Origin: an uncultured Collinsella sp. | GTDB taxonomy: Bacteria; Actinomycetota; Coriobacteriia; Coriobacteriales; Coriobacteriaceae | Assembly (NCBI GenBank): GCA_900555745.1 | Contig: USMH01000046.1 | Location: forward strand, 1 to 7,232 | DNA length: 7,232 nucleotides | Direction of reading: 5' to 3' | Shown here: piece by piece, positions 1 through 6,176 of the stretch | Layout: each line of letters starts with the position of its first letter | How positions within the stretch are numbered: position 1 is the stretch's first letter | Program-made: the position numbers and the translations under genes | The notes under the pieces: model-generated | What the model was told of the DNA's origin: nothing | Database searches by the model: none | Seen by the model: the letters and a program-made list of their open reading frames with translations, nothing else

Positions 1-20
1 GTGTGACGCTCGTGCCCCAC
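1..20 (-). CDS. Start of a leftward gene, cut by the window edge
   Basis: On the minus strand a GTG codon at 20-18 opens a frame that stays open to the window edge (M-G-H-E-R-H...). A purine-rich GGGAGGA stretch at 30-24 lies just upstream, though the spacing to GTG is short (about 3-5 bases). An in-frame ATG at 32-30 is an alternative but has no ribosome binding site. The support is mainly positional: a good leftward promoter with a LexA-type operator lies about 40-70 bases upstream. That would make this an SOS-controlled gene, such as a repair polymerase, lexA or recA. Six codons are too few to identify the product. Confidence 0.35.
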
Positions 21-46
21 GCGTCCTCCCATCAAACACATGTTCT

Positions 47-66
47 TATCGAATATCTGTTCGATA
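47..66. promoter_or_regulatory. Putative LexA (SOS) operator
   Basis: The sequence shows a perfect 7-bp dyad, TATCGAA (47-53) and TTCGATA (60-66). Its inner 14 bases (50-63) fit the Gram-positive LexA box CGAAC-N4-GTTCG with one mismatch (CGAAT instead of CGAAC). The dyad overlaps the inner edge of the leftward -10 box and the expected start point, where a repressor would block initiation. The assignment to LexA is an inference from this pattern; another dyad-binding repressor is possible. Confidence 0.5.
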
Positions 67-92
67 ATACCCGCTCGTCCGGACATCGTCAA
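64..92 (-). promoter_or_regulatory. Leftward sigma-70-type promoter
   Basis: Read on the minus strand, a -35 box TTGACG (92-87) is followed after exactly 17 bases by a -10 box TATTAT (69-64). The match to the TTGACA/TATAAT consensus is good and the spacing is ideal. Transcription would start near position 57 and run off the left edge, giving a leader of roughly 37 bases before the candidate GTG at 20. Confidence 0.6.
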
Positions 93-116
93 AACCTGTC
101 AAAAAGGGACTGGTTT
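92..116. repeat. Hairpin-forming dyad within the left inverted-repeat copy
   Basis: AAACC-T-GTC (92-100) faces GAC-T-GGTTT (108-116) around a 7-base loop, with one T/T mismatch in the stem. It overlaps the outer part of the left member of the long inverted repeat flanking the next gene. It could be a REP-like hairpin or a weak terminator. The right-hand copy has a different hairpin arrangement. Confidence 0.35.
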
Positions 117-128
117 GTTTTGGTAGGT
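100..128 (+). repeat. Left copy of a 29-bp inverted repeat
   Basis: This 29-base stretch has a core of GGGAC-T-GGTTT-G-TTTTGG. It matches the reverse complement of 827-855 at 25 of 29 positions. The two copies lie about 700 bases apart in opposite orientation and bracket a single gene. They could be dispersed intergenic REP/MITE-type elements or the ends of a small non-autonomous cassette. I see no flanking target-site duplication. Confidence 0.55.
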
Positions 129-140
129 ATGGTCGTGCGG

Positions 141-170
141 TTGGATTGGGTTTTAACGCAGCTCTAAAGA
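141..170 (+). promoter_or_regulatory. Weak candidate promoter for the short dehydrogenase-like gene
   Basis: TTGGAT (141-146) and TAAAGA (165-170) are separated by 18 bases and are the best -35/-10 pair I find upstream of the gene starting near 256. Both boxes are mediocre matches, so this is tentative. Confidence 0.25.
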
Positions 171-255
171 GTGCGAAACAGCTCGGAAAAGCTTGCTTCG
201 TAGCATGAGCCTAACGATTGATACCGCCTATGTGCACGGAAGGGTTGTGGGAAAG

Positions 256-780
256 ATGGTCAATTACGGGTTTGGTATGCCGACGCGCCTTGTTGTGGAT
301 GGAGACGTGGCTCGCTGGTGCGGACGATTGGTCGCTCACTACGGTGGCACCAAGGCGCTGGTCGTGTTGGGCGGTGACAAGCATACGCGCGATGAGCTTG
401 TCTCGGCGGCACTTGGCTCGCTTGATCGAGCCCTACTCGAGCGCGTACTTTTCCGCTGCGGCTCGGTTGGGGGCGACGGGGGAGACGAACTGATCGACGA
501 AGCCGTGGCCCTGGCGACCGACGAAGGCGTGGACTTTGTCCTGGCGATTGGCGATGCCGATACTGCTGGCTTTGCGCGCGAGCTCGCGCGTCGCATGGCG
601 GCGCTCGATGCCGGCGAAGACGGTTTTGTCCCTTATGGATGCATTCTCTCGGAGGGCAAGGCGCCTGCTGTCGTGGGCACCGGTGAGGTTCCCGTTTTTG
701 CCATTATCGCTCCCGAATTGCTTGAGGGCATTGGGTCTCCTCTGCGCGAGTTGCTCGGCAGCGTGTGTGCCGCGGCCTAA
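256..780 (+). CDS. Stand-alone N-terminal domain of an iron-containing alcohol dehydrogenase-like protein
   Basis: The 174-aa product begins NYGFGMPTRLVVDGD, then has a strand-forming ALVVLGG at 34-40 and VDFVLAIGDAD at 92-102. This order matches the N-terminal, dinucleotide-binding half of the Fe-ADH family (group III alcohol dehydrogenases, usually 380-400 aa), which start F-x-x-PT. Two things are odd. The family's GGGS cofactor motif is replaced by GDAD at 99-102. The whole helical C-terminal domain with the metal-binding Asp/His ligands is absent, and no remnant follows the TAA. It is therefore unlikely to be an active dehydrogenase and may be a degenerated gene or a repurposed binding domain. 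I chose ATG 256 because homology starts right there and GGAAGGG lies 11 bases upstream. In-frame ATG 205 and TTG 193 are alternatives that add residues unlike the family. Confidence 0.6.
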   Translation: MVNYGFGMPTRLVVDGDVARWCGRLVAHYGGTKALVVLGGDKHTRDELVSAALGSLDRALLERVLFRCGSVGGDGGDELIDEAVALATDEGVDFVLAIGDADTAGFARELARRMAALDAGEDGFVPYGCILSEGKAPAVVGTGEVPVFAIIAPELLEGIGSPLRELLGSVCAAA

Positions 781-826
781 TATTTGGCATAAAAAGACGG
801 GTTATTTTTGATTGGTAAAGCGTTTG

Positions 827-855
827 ACCTGCCAAAATAAACCTGTCCCTATTTG
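827..855 (-). repeat. Right copy of the 29-bp inverted repeat
   Basis: This is the partner of 100-128 in opposite orientation (25 of 29 identical). Forward, it reads ACCTGCCAAAATAAACC and onward to ATTTG. Within it CCAAAATA (832-839) can also pair with TATTTGG (850-856) with one bulged base. It lies about 50 bases after the dehydrogenase-like gene and about 125 bases before pgi. Confidence 0.55.
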
Positions 856-903
856 GTCGGTTGCCGTTTGGGGGCCGATTGGCAACGCTCGCTGATTATA
901 GTC

Positions 904-920
904 TTGACCTGCGCTAGAAT
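904..920 (+). promoter_or_regulatory. Tentative pgi promoter elements
   Basis: A -10-like TAGAAT (915-920) lies about 60 bases before the pgi start, and a -35-like TTGACC (904-909) lies only 5 bases before it. They cannot work together at that spacing. TAGAAT has no good -35 box 16-18 bases upstream, and TTGACC has no good -10 box 17 bases downstream. The pgi promoter is probably in this stretch, but I cannot fix which elements are used. Confidence 0.25.
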
Positions 921-979
921 AGTGGCATCTGAATGTCCGGGCGCATGGAGGCGTGCGCCCGTATGCTGAGGAGGACTCT

Positions 980-2674
980 ATGGCAACTGTTGCCGCACCT
1001 ATCGATGCTACGTCGACTGCCGCTTGGAAGGCGCTCGAGGCTCATCAGGAGAAGCTCGAGGCCGAAGGTATCGACCTCAAGGCCTGGTTCGCTGCTGACG
1101 CCGACCGCGTGAACAAGCTGAGCTTTGACGCCGGTGACCTGCACTTCGATCTGTCGAAGAACCTGGTGACCGATGAGACCGTCAAGCTGCTGTGCGATCT
1201 TGCCCGCGAGGTGAAGCTCGAGGAGCGCCGCGACGCCATGTTCTCTGGCGAGCACATCAACACTACCGAGGACCGCGCTGTCCTGCACACCGCGCTGCGC
1301 CGCCCGGCAAGCGAGAAGGGCCAGCTCATCGTCGACGGCCAGGACGTCGTCGCCGACGTGCACGAGGTCCTCGACCGCATGTATGCCTTCGCCGAGCGCG
1401 TGCGCTCCGGTGAGTGGAAGGGCGTTACCGGCAAGAAGATCGAGCATCTGGTGTCCATCGGCATCGGCGGCTCCGATCTGGGCCCGGTCATGGCCTACGA
1501 GGCCCTGCGTCCCTATGCCGACGCCGGTATCGACTGCCGCTACATCTCCAACATCGACCCCAACGACCAGGCCGAGAAGCTCAAGGGCCTGGATCCCGAG
1601 ACTACGCTCGTGATCATCGTCTCCAAGACCTTCACCACGCTCGAGACCCTCACCAACGCTCGCGAGGTCAAGACCTGGATGCTCGAGCAGCTCAAGGCTC
1701 AGGGCGCCATCGACGGCTCCGATGAGCAGAACGCCGAGGCCGTGGCAAAGCACTTCGTCGCCGTCTCCACCGCACTCGAGAAGGTCGAGGCCTTCGGTAT
1801 CGACCCCGCCAACGCCTTCGGTTTCTGGAACTGGGTCGGTGGCCGCTATTCCGTTGACTCCGCCGTGGGCCTGTCGCTGATCGTCGTGCTCGGCCCCGAG
1901 CGCTTCCAGCAGTTCCTCGAGGGCTTCCACGCCATCGACGAGTACTTCTGCAACACCCCGCTCGAGAACAACGCCGTCGCGCTGATGGGCCTGCTCAACG
2001 TCTGGTACGTCAACTTCTTCGGTTCCAAGAGCCACGCCGTGCTGCCGTACTGCCAGTACCTGCACCGTTTCCCGGCCTACCTGCAGCAGCTCACCATGGA
2101 GTCCAACGGCAAGCACGTCCGTTGGGACGGCAGCGCCGTGACCTCCGACACCGGTGAGATCTTCTGGGGCGAGCCCGGCACCAACGGCCAGCATGCCTTC
2201 TACCAGCTGCTGCACCAGGGCACCGTGGTGGTTCCGGCCGATTTCATCGCCTTCGCCAACACTGCCAACCCTGCGACCGACGGCGGCCAGGACGTGCACG
2301 AGCTGTTCCTGGGCAACTTCCTGGCCCAGACCAAGGCACTCGCCTTTGGTAAGACGGCCGACGAGGTTCGTGCCGAGGGCACGCCCGAGCAGATCGTCCC
2401 GGCCCGCTGCTTTGAGGGCAACCGTCCGACGACCTCGATCTTCGGCGACACGCTGACCCCGTTTGCGCTCGGCGAGCTCATCGCCCTGTACGAGCACATC
2501 ACGTTTGTCGAGGGCACGGTCTGGGGCATCGACTCCTACGACCAGTGGGGCGTCGAGCTGGGCAAGCAGCTTGCCAAGCAGATCACCCCGGCCTTCCACG
2601 ACGACGCCGCCAAGGCCGAGCAGGACGCTTCGACCCAGGCGCTCATCGAGTTCTATCGCGCGCATCGCAAGTAG
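980..2674 (+). CDS. pgi: Glucose-6-phosphate isomerase
   Basis: Interconverts glucose 6-phosphate and fructose 6-phosphate in glycolysis/gluconeogenesis (cytoplasmic). The 564-aa length fits the long bacterial Pgi family (about 550 aa). Visible hallmarks are GIGGSDLGP at 161-169 and SKTFTT at 215-220 (sugar-phosphate binding), [10 protein letters not shown] ending near 291 (first family signature), MESNGK with Glu374, GEPGTNGQH with His405, and DQWGVELGK with Lys529. Glu374 and His405 are 31 residues apart, as are the catalytic Glu357 and His388 of the rabbit enzyme. ATG 980 is preferred over an upstream GTG at 953 because GAGGAGGA (968-975) precedes it at good spacing. Codons are strongly C/G-ending, typical of high expression. 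The last nine codons use TAT, GCG and CAT, and are the part repeated at 6147-6176. That suggests this tail came with the inserted segment. Confidence 0.97.
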   Translation: MATVAAPIDATSTAAWKALEAHQEKLEAEGIDLKAWFAADADRVNKLSFDAGDLHFDLSKNLVTDETVKLLCDLAREVKLEERRDAMFSGEHINTTEDRAVLHTALRRPASEKGQLIVDGQDVVADVHEVLDRMYAFAERVRSGEWKGVTGKKIEHLVSIGIGGSDLGPVMAYEALRPYADAGIDCRYISNIDPNDQAEKLKGLDPETTLVIIVSKTFTTLETLTNAREVKTWMLEQLKAQGAIDGSDEQNAEAVAKHFVAVSTALEKVEAFGIDPANAFGFWNWVGGRYSVDSAVGLSLIVVLGPERFQQFLEGFHAIDEYFCNTPLENNAVALMGLLNVWYVNFFGSKSHAVLPYCQYLHRFPAYLQQLTMESNGKHVRWDGSAVTSDTGEIFWGEPGTNGQHAFYQLLHQGTVVVPADFIAFANTANPATDGGQDVHELFLGNFLAQTKALAFGKTADEVRAEGTPEQIVPARCFEGNRPTTSIFGDTLTPFALGELIALYEHITFVEGTVWGIDSYDQWGVELGKQLAKQITPAFHDDAAKAEQDASTQALIEFYRAHRK

Positions 2675-2676
2675 TC
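2645..2676 (+). repeat. Direct repeat copy 1: 3' end of pgi (putative att site)
   Basis: Covers the last nine codons of pgi (IEFYRAHRK), the TAG stop and two more bases. It matches 6147-6178 at 29 of 32 positions. The three differences (TAT/TAC, GCG/GCT, CAT/CAC) are all third-position and silent. The longest identical blocks are 11 bases each, ATCGAGTTCTA and CGCAAGTAGTC. This is the expected form of an attachment site lying within a gene's 3' end. Confidence 0.7.
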
Positions 2677-2707
2677 GCTGCCGTTAACGCATCGCGCCTT
2701 ATAGTCA

Positions 2708-2740
2708 GGGGCCCGTATCCTATCGGATGCGGGCCCCTTT
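2708..2740 (+). terminator. Intrinsic terminator after pgi
   Basis: A 13-bp stem, GGGGCCCGTATCC (2708-2720) with GGATGCGGGCCCC (2725-2737), closes a TATC loop with one wobble pair and is followed by TTT. It is strong in the plus direction. On the minus strand the stem is not followed by a T-run, so it probably does not stop the convergent operon efficiently. Its stem is nearly the same as that of the terminator at 6206-6239. Confidence 0.85.
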
Positions 2741-2815
2741 GCTTTGCCGTAGTCCCGGGGCGCACGGCCTTTGTGGAACATCGCTGGGGCGCCGCGCGCC
2801 GCGAGAACCCTGCGC

Positions 2816-4120
2816 CTAGATCTCGGCCTCCGCATGGTCTCGCTGCGCCTCGGGCAGCTCCCCGTAGAGCGGATGGTCTTCGAGCCTAAAGCGCTCGACC
2901 CGTTCGGGAGTGCGACCGCGCACAAAGAGCCACGAGCGATCGATCGGCGTCGCCATGAGCGTGCTGGGCAGCGCGTCGGCGCGGTCGGAAAACACCCGGG
3001 CACTCTCGGGATCCTGGAACGCCAGCACCAGATGCGTGTCGCAGTTGCCCATGATGGAGCGTGCGCGTGCCTCGCCATAGAGCGCATCGAGCTGGTTGGT
3101 CGACTGCAGCAGCAGCGTTGCCCAGATGTTGCGGCTTCGGATAATCGAGAGCACGTTGTCGATCTGGGGGATCTGCAGATTTGCGAAGTCATCGAGCATA
3201 AAGCGCACGGGCACGGGCAGGCTGCCGTCGGGCTGCCTATCGGCTTCGCGAATGAGGCCCATAAACGCCTGCGAAATAAAGAGGCCGGTCAGCGGATCGA
3301 GATTGCGGTCAATATCGCTCACGGTTACAAACAGGGCGCAGGGGGTGTGTCCCATGGAAGCGAAGTCCACCTGATGGCACTCACGATAGAGCTGTGCCGC
3401 ACCGTCGAATCCCAGACACATGACCTTTTCGGCAAGGATGCCGACGATGCTCGCGTGCATGCGCTCGGCATTTTGCGTAATGGCGTAGCGCCGCCATAGC
3501 GAGAGGGCATAGCTTTGGGGGTCGGTCGTGATCAGATCGTCAAACAATCGGGCCGTGGCACCGTCCTGCAGGTGCTCGATCAGCTTGATGACCGAGCTGA
3601 TCGTCTGCTCGTCGGCGGGTAGCTGTTCGGTGACGTAGGCAATAAGACACGACAGCAGGTTTGCCGCCGCATGATCCCAAAAAGGCTGGTTGTTGTCCTC
3701 GATGGGGCAGATGGCCTTTGCCACCGAGAGGATGTCCTGCTGGTTGGGCCTGCCGTCCGCCTTGCGGCGAATGTGCCTCAGGGGGTTGTAGCCGCAGCGC
3801 TCGATGCCGGGCGCAAGGGCCGGGACGGTGTTGAGGTCGGCGAAGTTGAGACATTGCACGCGGTAACCGTGGGCTGCCAGCACGGGTCCCACTTCGCGAC
3901 AGAGCGTGCCTTTGGTGTCGAGCACGATGTAGCTTGCGTTCATTTGCAGCAGGTTGGGCTTGAGGACGTTTCGGGTCTTGCCGGCTCCCGAGGGGCCGAT
4001 CACAAGTGCGTTGTTGTTGAGTCCCGTTTGGCGGGTGTCACAGGAAAGCGTTCGATCCTTGGCGAGGATGGTGGACGATGCGGACTCAGATGCGGCGAGG
4101 CGGCTGGCGAGGTTAGACAT
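2816..4120 (-). CDS. VirD4/TraG-type coupling protein (conjugative DNA-transfer ATPase) lacking a membrane anchor
   Basis: A 434-aa P-loop ATPase of the T4SS-DNA_transf (VirD4/TraG) family, whose members feed DNA into type IV secretion channels. Visible are Walker A GPSGAGKT (42-49), NVLKPNLLQ right after it, VLDTKG (67-71; VLDPKG in relatives), FWDHAA (147-152), Walker B RFMLDDFANL (306-315), SIIRSRN (325-331) and LLQSTNQL (337-344), then the C-terminal region with SWLFVRGRTPE. Related Gram-positive coupling proteins run to about 600 aa with N-terminal membrane helices. Here only about 40 polar residues precede the P-loop. Walker B has DD where DE is usual. The ATG at 4120 is chosen because AAGGAGGT lies at 4133-4126. 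The start overlaps the end of the upstream protease gene by 8 bases, pointing to translational coupling. A longer upstream frame to 4312 only reads through that gene. Confidence 0.85.
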   Translation of the reverse strand: MSNLASRLAASESASSTILAKDRTLSCDTRQTGLNNNALVIGPSGAGKTRNVLKPNLLQMNASYIVLDTKGTLCREVGPVLAAHGYRVQCLNFADLNTVPALAPGIERCGYNPLRHIRRKADGRPNQQDILSVAKAICPIEDNNQPFWDHAAANLLSCLIAYVTEQLPADEQTISSVIKLIEHLQDGATARLFDDLITTDPQSYALSLWRRYAITQNAERMHASIVGILAEKVMCLGFDGAAQLYRECHQVDFASMGHTPCALFVTVSDIDRNLDPLTGLFISQAFMGLIREADRQPDGSLPVPVRFMLDDFANLQIPQIDNVLSIIRSRNIWATLLLQSTNQLDALYGEARARSIMGNCDTHLVLAFQDPESARVFSDRADALPSTLMATPIDRSWLFVRGRTPERVERFRLEDHPLYGELPEAQRDHAEAEI

Positions 4121-4730
4121 GGACGACCTCCTTGGTGGTCGAGAGGATTTCGTGGGCAAAGCCGAGCTCGACGGCGCGCTCGGCCGAAAGGTAGGTGTCT
4201 TTTGCGGTGAGGGACTGGATGCGCTTGGGCGTGAGGCCGCTGCGGTCCGAGAGGATTTGCGTGAGGGTCTTGCGGGTCTGCATGAGACGCCGGCTGGTTT
4301 CCTGCAGCGCAAGTGCCGAGCCGCCTGCCCCCTGGGGAATCAGCGGGTCGTGAATCATGAGCTCTGCATGGGGCGCCATACGGCGATCGTCGCCGCCCAT
4401 AAAGATCACGGCGCCCATGGACGCGGCGAATTCCAGGCAGACGGTGCGGATGGGGCACGATGCGAGGCGCATGGCGTCATAGATCGCAAGACCCGATCGC
4501 ACGCTTCCGCCGGCGCTGGCGACAAATATGGTGATGGGGCGGCTGGGGTCGGTGGCATCGAGCAGGCGGATCTGCTGGCATAGGTCGTGGGCCATCGGGG
4601 TTTCGATGTTTCCCATGACGGAGAGCTCGCGACGGGCGAGCATCTCATCGTAAATGCTGGTGAGCGTGATACCTCGGGCGGATTCACGCATGGTGAGGGG
4701 GCTGATGATGGGGGAATGATTGGTGTCCAT
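4113..4730 (-). CDS. ClpP-like serine protease
   Basis: The 205-aa product has the length and layout of ClpP, the barrel-forming proteolytic subunit that works with AAA+ unfoldases. All three catalytic residues can be placed: Ser104 in FAASMGA, His127 in LMIHDPL and Asp178 in AKDTYLSAERAVELGF. The oxyanion-side segment ASAGGSVRSGLAIYDAM (71-87) is also conserved. It is divergent from housekeeping ClpP, with CLEFAASMG in place of the usual GQAASMG context and HDPLIPQGAGG in place of HQPLGG. It is therefore probably an accessory, element-borne paralogue rather than the cell's main ClpP. The start at 4730 is supported by AGGAG at about 4741-4737. It lies 63 bases after the upstream unknown gene and overlaps the coupling-protein start by 8 bases, so the three genes look co-transcribed. 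No Clp ATPase is encoded nearby. The partner could be a host ClpX/ClpC or, speculatively, the neighbouring ATPase. Confidence 0.85.
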   Translation of the reverse strand: MDTNHSPIISPLTMRESARGITLTSIYDEMLARRELSVMGNIETPMAHDLCQQIRLLDATDPSRPITIFVASAGGSVRSGLAIYDAMRLASCPIRTVCLEFAASMGAVIFMGGDDRRMAPHAELMIHDPLIPQGAGGSALALQETSRRLMQTRKTLTQILSDRSGLTPKRIQSLTAKDTYLSAERAVELGFAHEILSTTKEVVHV

Positions 4731-4793
4731 GAGGACTCCTTTCTGTTGGTTGTGTTGTGGAATAGGATTGTTGCCCGCGGAGGGGCTGGCGGG

Positions 4794-5684
4794 CTACAGG
4801 GTTCGTCCGAGCCTGAGATCGAGCTCGGTTGTGGGGCATGCTGTCCGTTCGTGCGGCTCGCAAGCACCAAGGGCTCCAAAGCGATGGAGCGTTGCGGCGG
4901 GCGTGGTGTAGGCGAGCCGCAGCTGATGCTCGACAGGGGCACATCCGTCATTTTTGTAATGAGCCGCGTAGTACTGCGCGATGCTGGCGTTCATCTCGCT
5001 GCCATTGCGATGGCGCTCAAACTGGCGTCTGCAGGCCTCGATGATCTTTGCTACCGACTTGGGTGCCGTCGCGGGAACAAGGGCGAGATAGCCCTCAAAT
5101 AGCTCGTTGATGCTCAGGAGGCACAGCAGGTCGATCAGCGTCCTTATGGCTGCTCCCTCGGCAGAAAAGTGCGCGGTCATGCGGTTATATCGGTTGCGGT
5201 CGACGATGGCCACATGGGGTCTAGGAGTTTTCTGCCCCGTGGTCCCGGGCTTTTGCCGCGCCTGTGTATTGAGCTCGACGTTGCAGCGCTTGAGGCCGTC
5301 CAACGGAAGGAACAGTGCGGTGCGCAGGGTGTTCCGCTTGCTTTCGAGTTCATGACGCTCGTCGGGTTCCCATTCGAGCTTGAGTTTCGTGTCGAGCGCC
5401 GTAAGCATATGGGCTAGGCAGCCTACGGTAAGAACGTGCGAATCGTTGTCGCGTTTTGGGGCATAGGGGTCTGTCAGCTTGCGAATGTCGGGGTCGCCCA
5501 TGATCTTTGTGCAGCGCTTCAGCAGTTGAGGGTGATCGGCCAAGATCGTCGCGAGCGGTAGCGACGCGTAGTTCTTGATGGTCGCGGCGGCAAAGGCGGC
5601 GTCATATTCGTTTGCATATGCTCGCTCAATGCGGGCATCCAGAATGCTTTTCTTATCGCCGTCTTCAGCGTGGTGGTTTGTCAT
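4794..5684 (-). CDS. Unrecognised protein, first gene of the leftward operon
   Basis: I do not recognise this 296-aa protein. It looks soluble and mostly helical: a charged N-terminus (AEDGDKKSILDARIERAY), a moderately hydrophobic stretch around 181-203 (RTLIDLLCLLSINELFEGYL), and a basic segment near 212-228 (AKIIEACRRQFERHRNG). Cysteines at 59, 89, 134, 188, 218, 248, 275 and 283 are scattered and form no clear metal-binding motif. I see no P-loop, no nuclease signature and no convincing helix-turn-helix. ATG 5684 is chosen because GGAG lies about five bases upstream. The frame stays open to an ATG at 5840, but that start has no ribosome binding site and would add a His-rich tail encoded by tandem repeats. 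Its position directly downstream of iteron-like repeats leaves open a role as an autoregulator or replication initiator; that is speculation. Confidence 0.65.
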   Translation of the reverse strand: MTNHHAEDGDKKSILDARIERAYANEYDAAFAAATIKNYASLPLATILADHPQLLKRCTKIMGDPDIRKLTDPYAPKRDNDSHVLTVGCLAHMLTALDTKLKLEWEPDERHELESKRNTLRTALFLPLDGLKRCNVELNTQARQKPGTTGQKTPRPHVAIVDRNRYNRMTAHFSAEGAAIRTLIDLLCLLSINELFEGYLALVPATAPKSVAKIIEACRRQFERHRNGSEMNASIAQYYAAHYKNDGCAPVEHQLRLAYTTPAATLHRFGALGACEPHERTACPTTELDLRLGRTL

Positions 5685-6146
5685 AGCTTCTCCAATCGGT
5701 TGATGTTCGTGCTGTTTGTTGATGTGCTGGTTGTCGTGAGTGATGTGCTTGCCGTGGGTGATGTGCTGACGTTGGGGTGCTATGCGGTTTTCAATGAGCC
5801 CGTGAGGCAGTTGCTGCAGGGGCGGGATGGAACGGCCCATACAAGGCGGAAGGCATCGTGCTCAAAATCGAGACAGCAATGCCCTGGGTGCCTCACATGT
5901 GGCAGTTACCTCATTAAGTTGTCATTGCGTTTGGGGTTGTACTTTGCCGATCTTCCTTCTCTTACACGCTAAAACTCAAACTTCATATGCTCGATCTACT
6001 TAAAACCGCAACGGCGGTCTTTTATCAACTTATATGTCGGAACGCGTCTTTGCAAGTACTTTTTTGTCTTTGTTTCAAATGGGGTGGTTTTGCAACCGTC
6101 ATACGCGCGCCGTGCGAACGTGCCCCGGCTCGGATAAGATGGTGCG
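5685..6146. other. Non-coding leader and right end of the inserted segment
   Basis: No convincing gene lies in these roughly 460 bases; the open frames lack ribosome binding sites and family resemblance. The stretch holds the iteron-like block next to the operon start, then an AT-richer part (about 5920-6090) with T-runs, ending at the second pgi tail. The best leftward promoter candidate is TTGATA (6028-6023) with TTTAAG (6004-5999) at 18-base spacing. A short dyad, ACCGC (6005-6009) with GCGGT (6014-6018), sits between the two boxes and could be an operator or a weak terminator. Repeats plus AT-rich DNA resemble a replication or partition site, but this is only a resemblance. Confidence 0.4.
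5701..5767 (+). repeat. Iteron-like direct repeats upstream of the leftward operon
   Basis: TGATGTGCT occurs three times, at 5720-5728, 5741-5749 and 5759-5767, with a degenerate fourth copy at 5701 (TGATGTTCGTGCT). Start-to-start spacing is 19, 21 and 18 bases, about two helical turns, so bound proteins would sit on one face of the DNA. The block ends about 17 bases before the start of the unknown gene. Read on the minus strand it would encode a His-rich repeat (HITHGKHITH), but no ribosome binding site supports its translation. Confidence 0.5.
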
Positions 6147-6176
6147 ATCGAGTTCTACCGCGCTCACCGCAAGTAG
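6147..6176 (+). pseudogene. pgi: Orphan 3' tail of pgi
   Basis: Encodes [13 protein letters not shown], identical at the protein level to the end of the pgi product, but attached to nothing: an in-frame TAA lies at 6135-6137 and there is no start. Three silent differences separate it from 2645-2674. Its codons TAC, GCT and CAC resemble the favoured codons of the pgi body more than the TAT, GCG and CAT now in pgi. I infer that this is the original chromosomal tail displaced by the insertion. Confidence 0.75.

Larger units (their letters stand above)
2645..6146. mobile_element. Putative integrated element in the 3' end of pgi
   Basis: About 3.5 kb lies between two copies of the pgi 3' end, each followed by a similar terminator. 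Inside are three genes in one orientation, opposite to pgi and deoC: an unknown protein, a ClpP-like protease and a VirD4-type coupling ATPase. The layout (rebuilt 3' end at one junction, orphaned original tail at the other, foreign operon between) fits site-specific integration of a genomic island. No integrase, excisionase, relaxase or transposase gene is visible between the repeats. It may be a deletion remnant, a satellite moved in trans, or a segment exchanged by homologous recombination. Confidence 0.6.

Noticed and set aside
914..2665. 583-codon open frame antisense to pgi
   Set aside because: It mirrors the codon bias of the highly expressed pgi gene, shows repetitive low-complexity Leu/Val/Gly/Glu composition, and has no family resemblance. 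Pgi on the plus strand has every hallmark.
2653..3192. Minus-strand 179-codon frame running into the pgi end
   Set aside because: Out-of-frame shadow of the coupling-protein gene; Arg/Ser-rich composition and no plausible ribosome binding site.
2771..4583. Long plus-strand frames opposite the coupling-protein and protease genes
   Set aside because: Antisense shadows; the minus-strand products carry complete motif sets, good ribosome binding sites and coupled starts.
5701..5767. CRISPR array
   Set aside because: Repeats are only 9 bases with 9-12-base gaps, too short for CRISPR repeats and spacers, and no cas gene is present.
5685..5840. Longer N-terminus for the 296-aa protein, starting at 5840
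   Set aside because: No ribosome binding site before ATG 5840, and the added residues are a low-complexity His-rich stretch encoded by the direct repeats. ATG 5684 has GGAG at proper spacing.
5670..5972. 100-codon plus-strand frame across the iteron-like repeats
   Set aside because: Its Val-rich repeats come from the TGATGTGCT units; no ribosome binding site and no recognisable domain.
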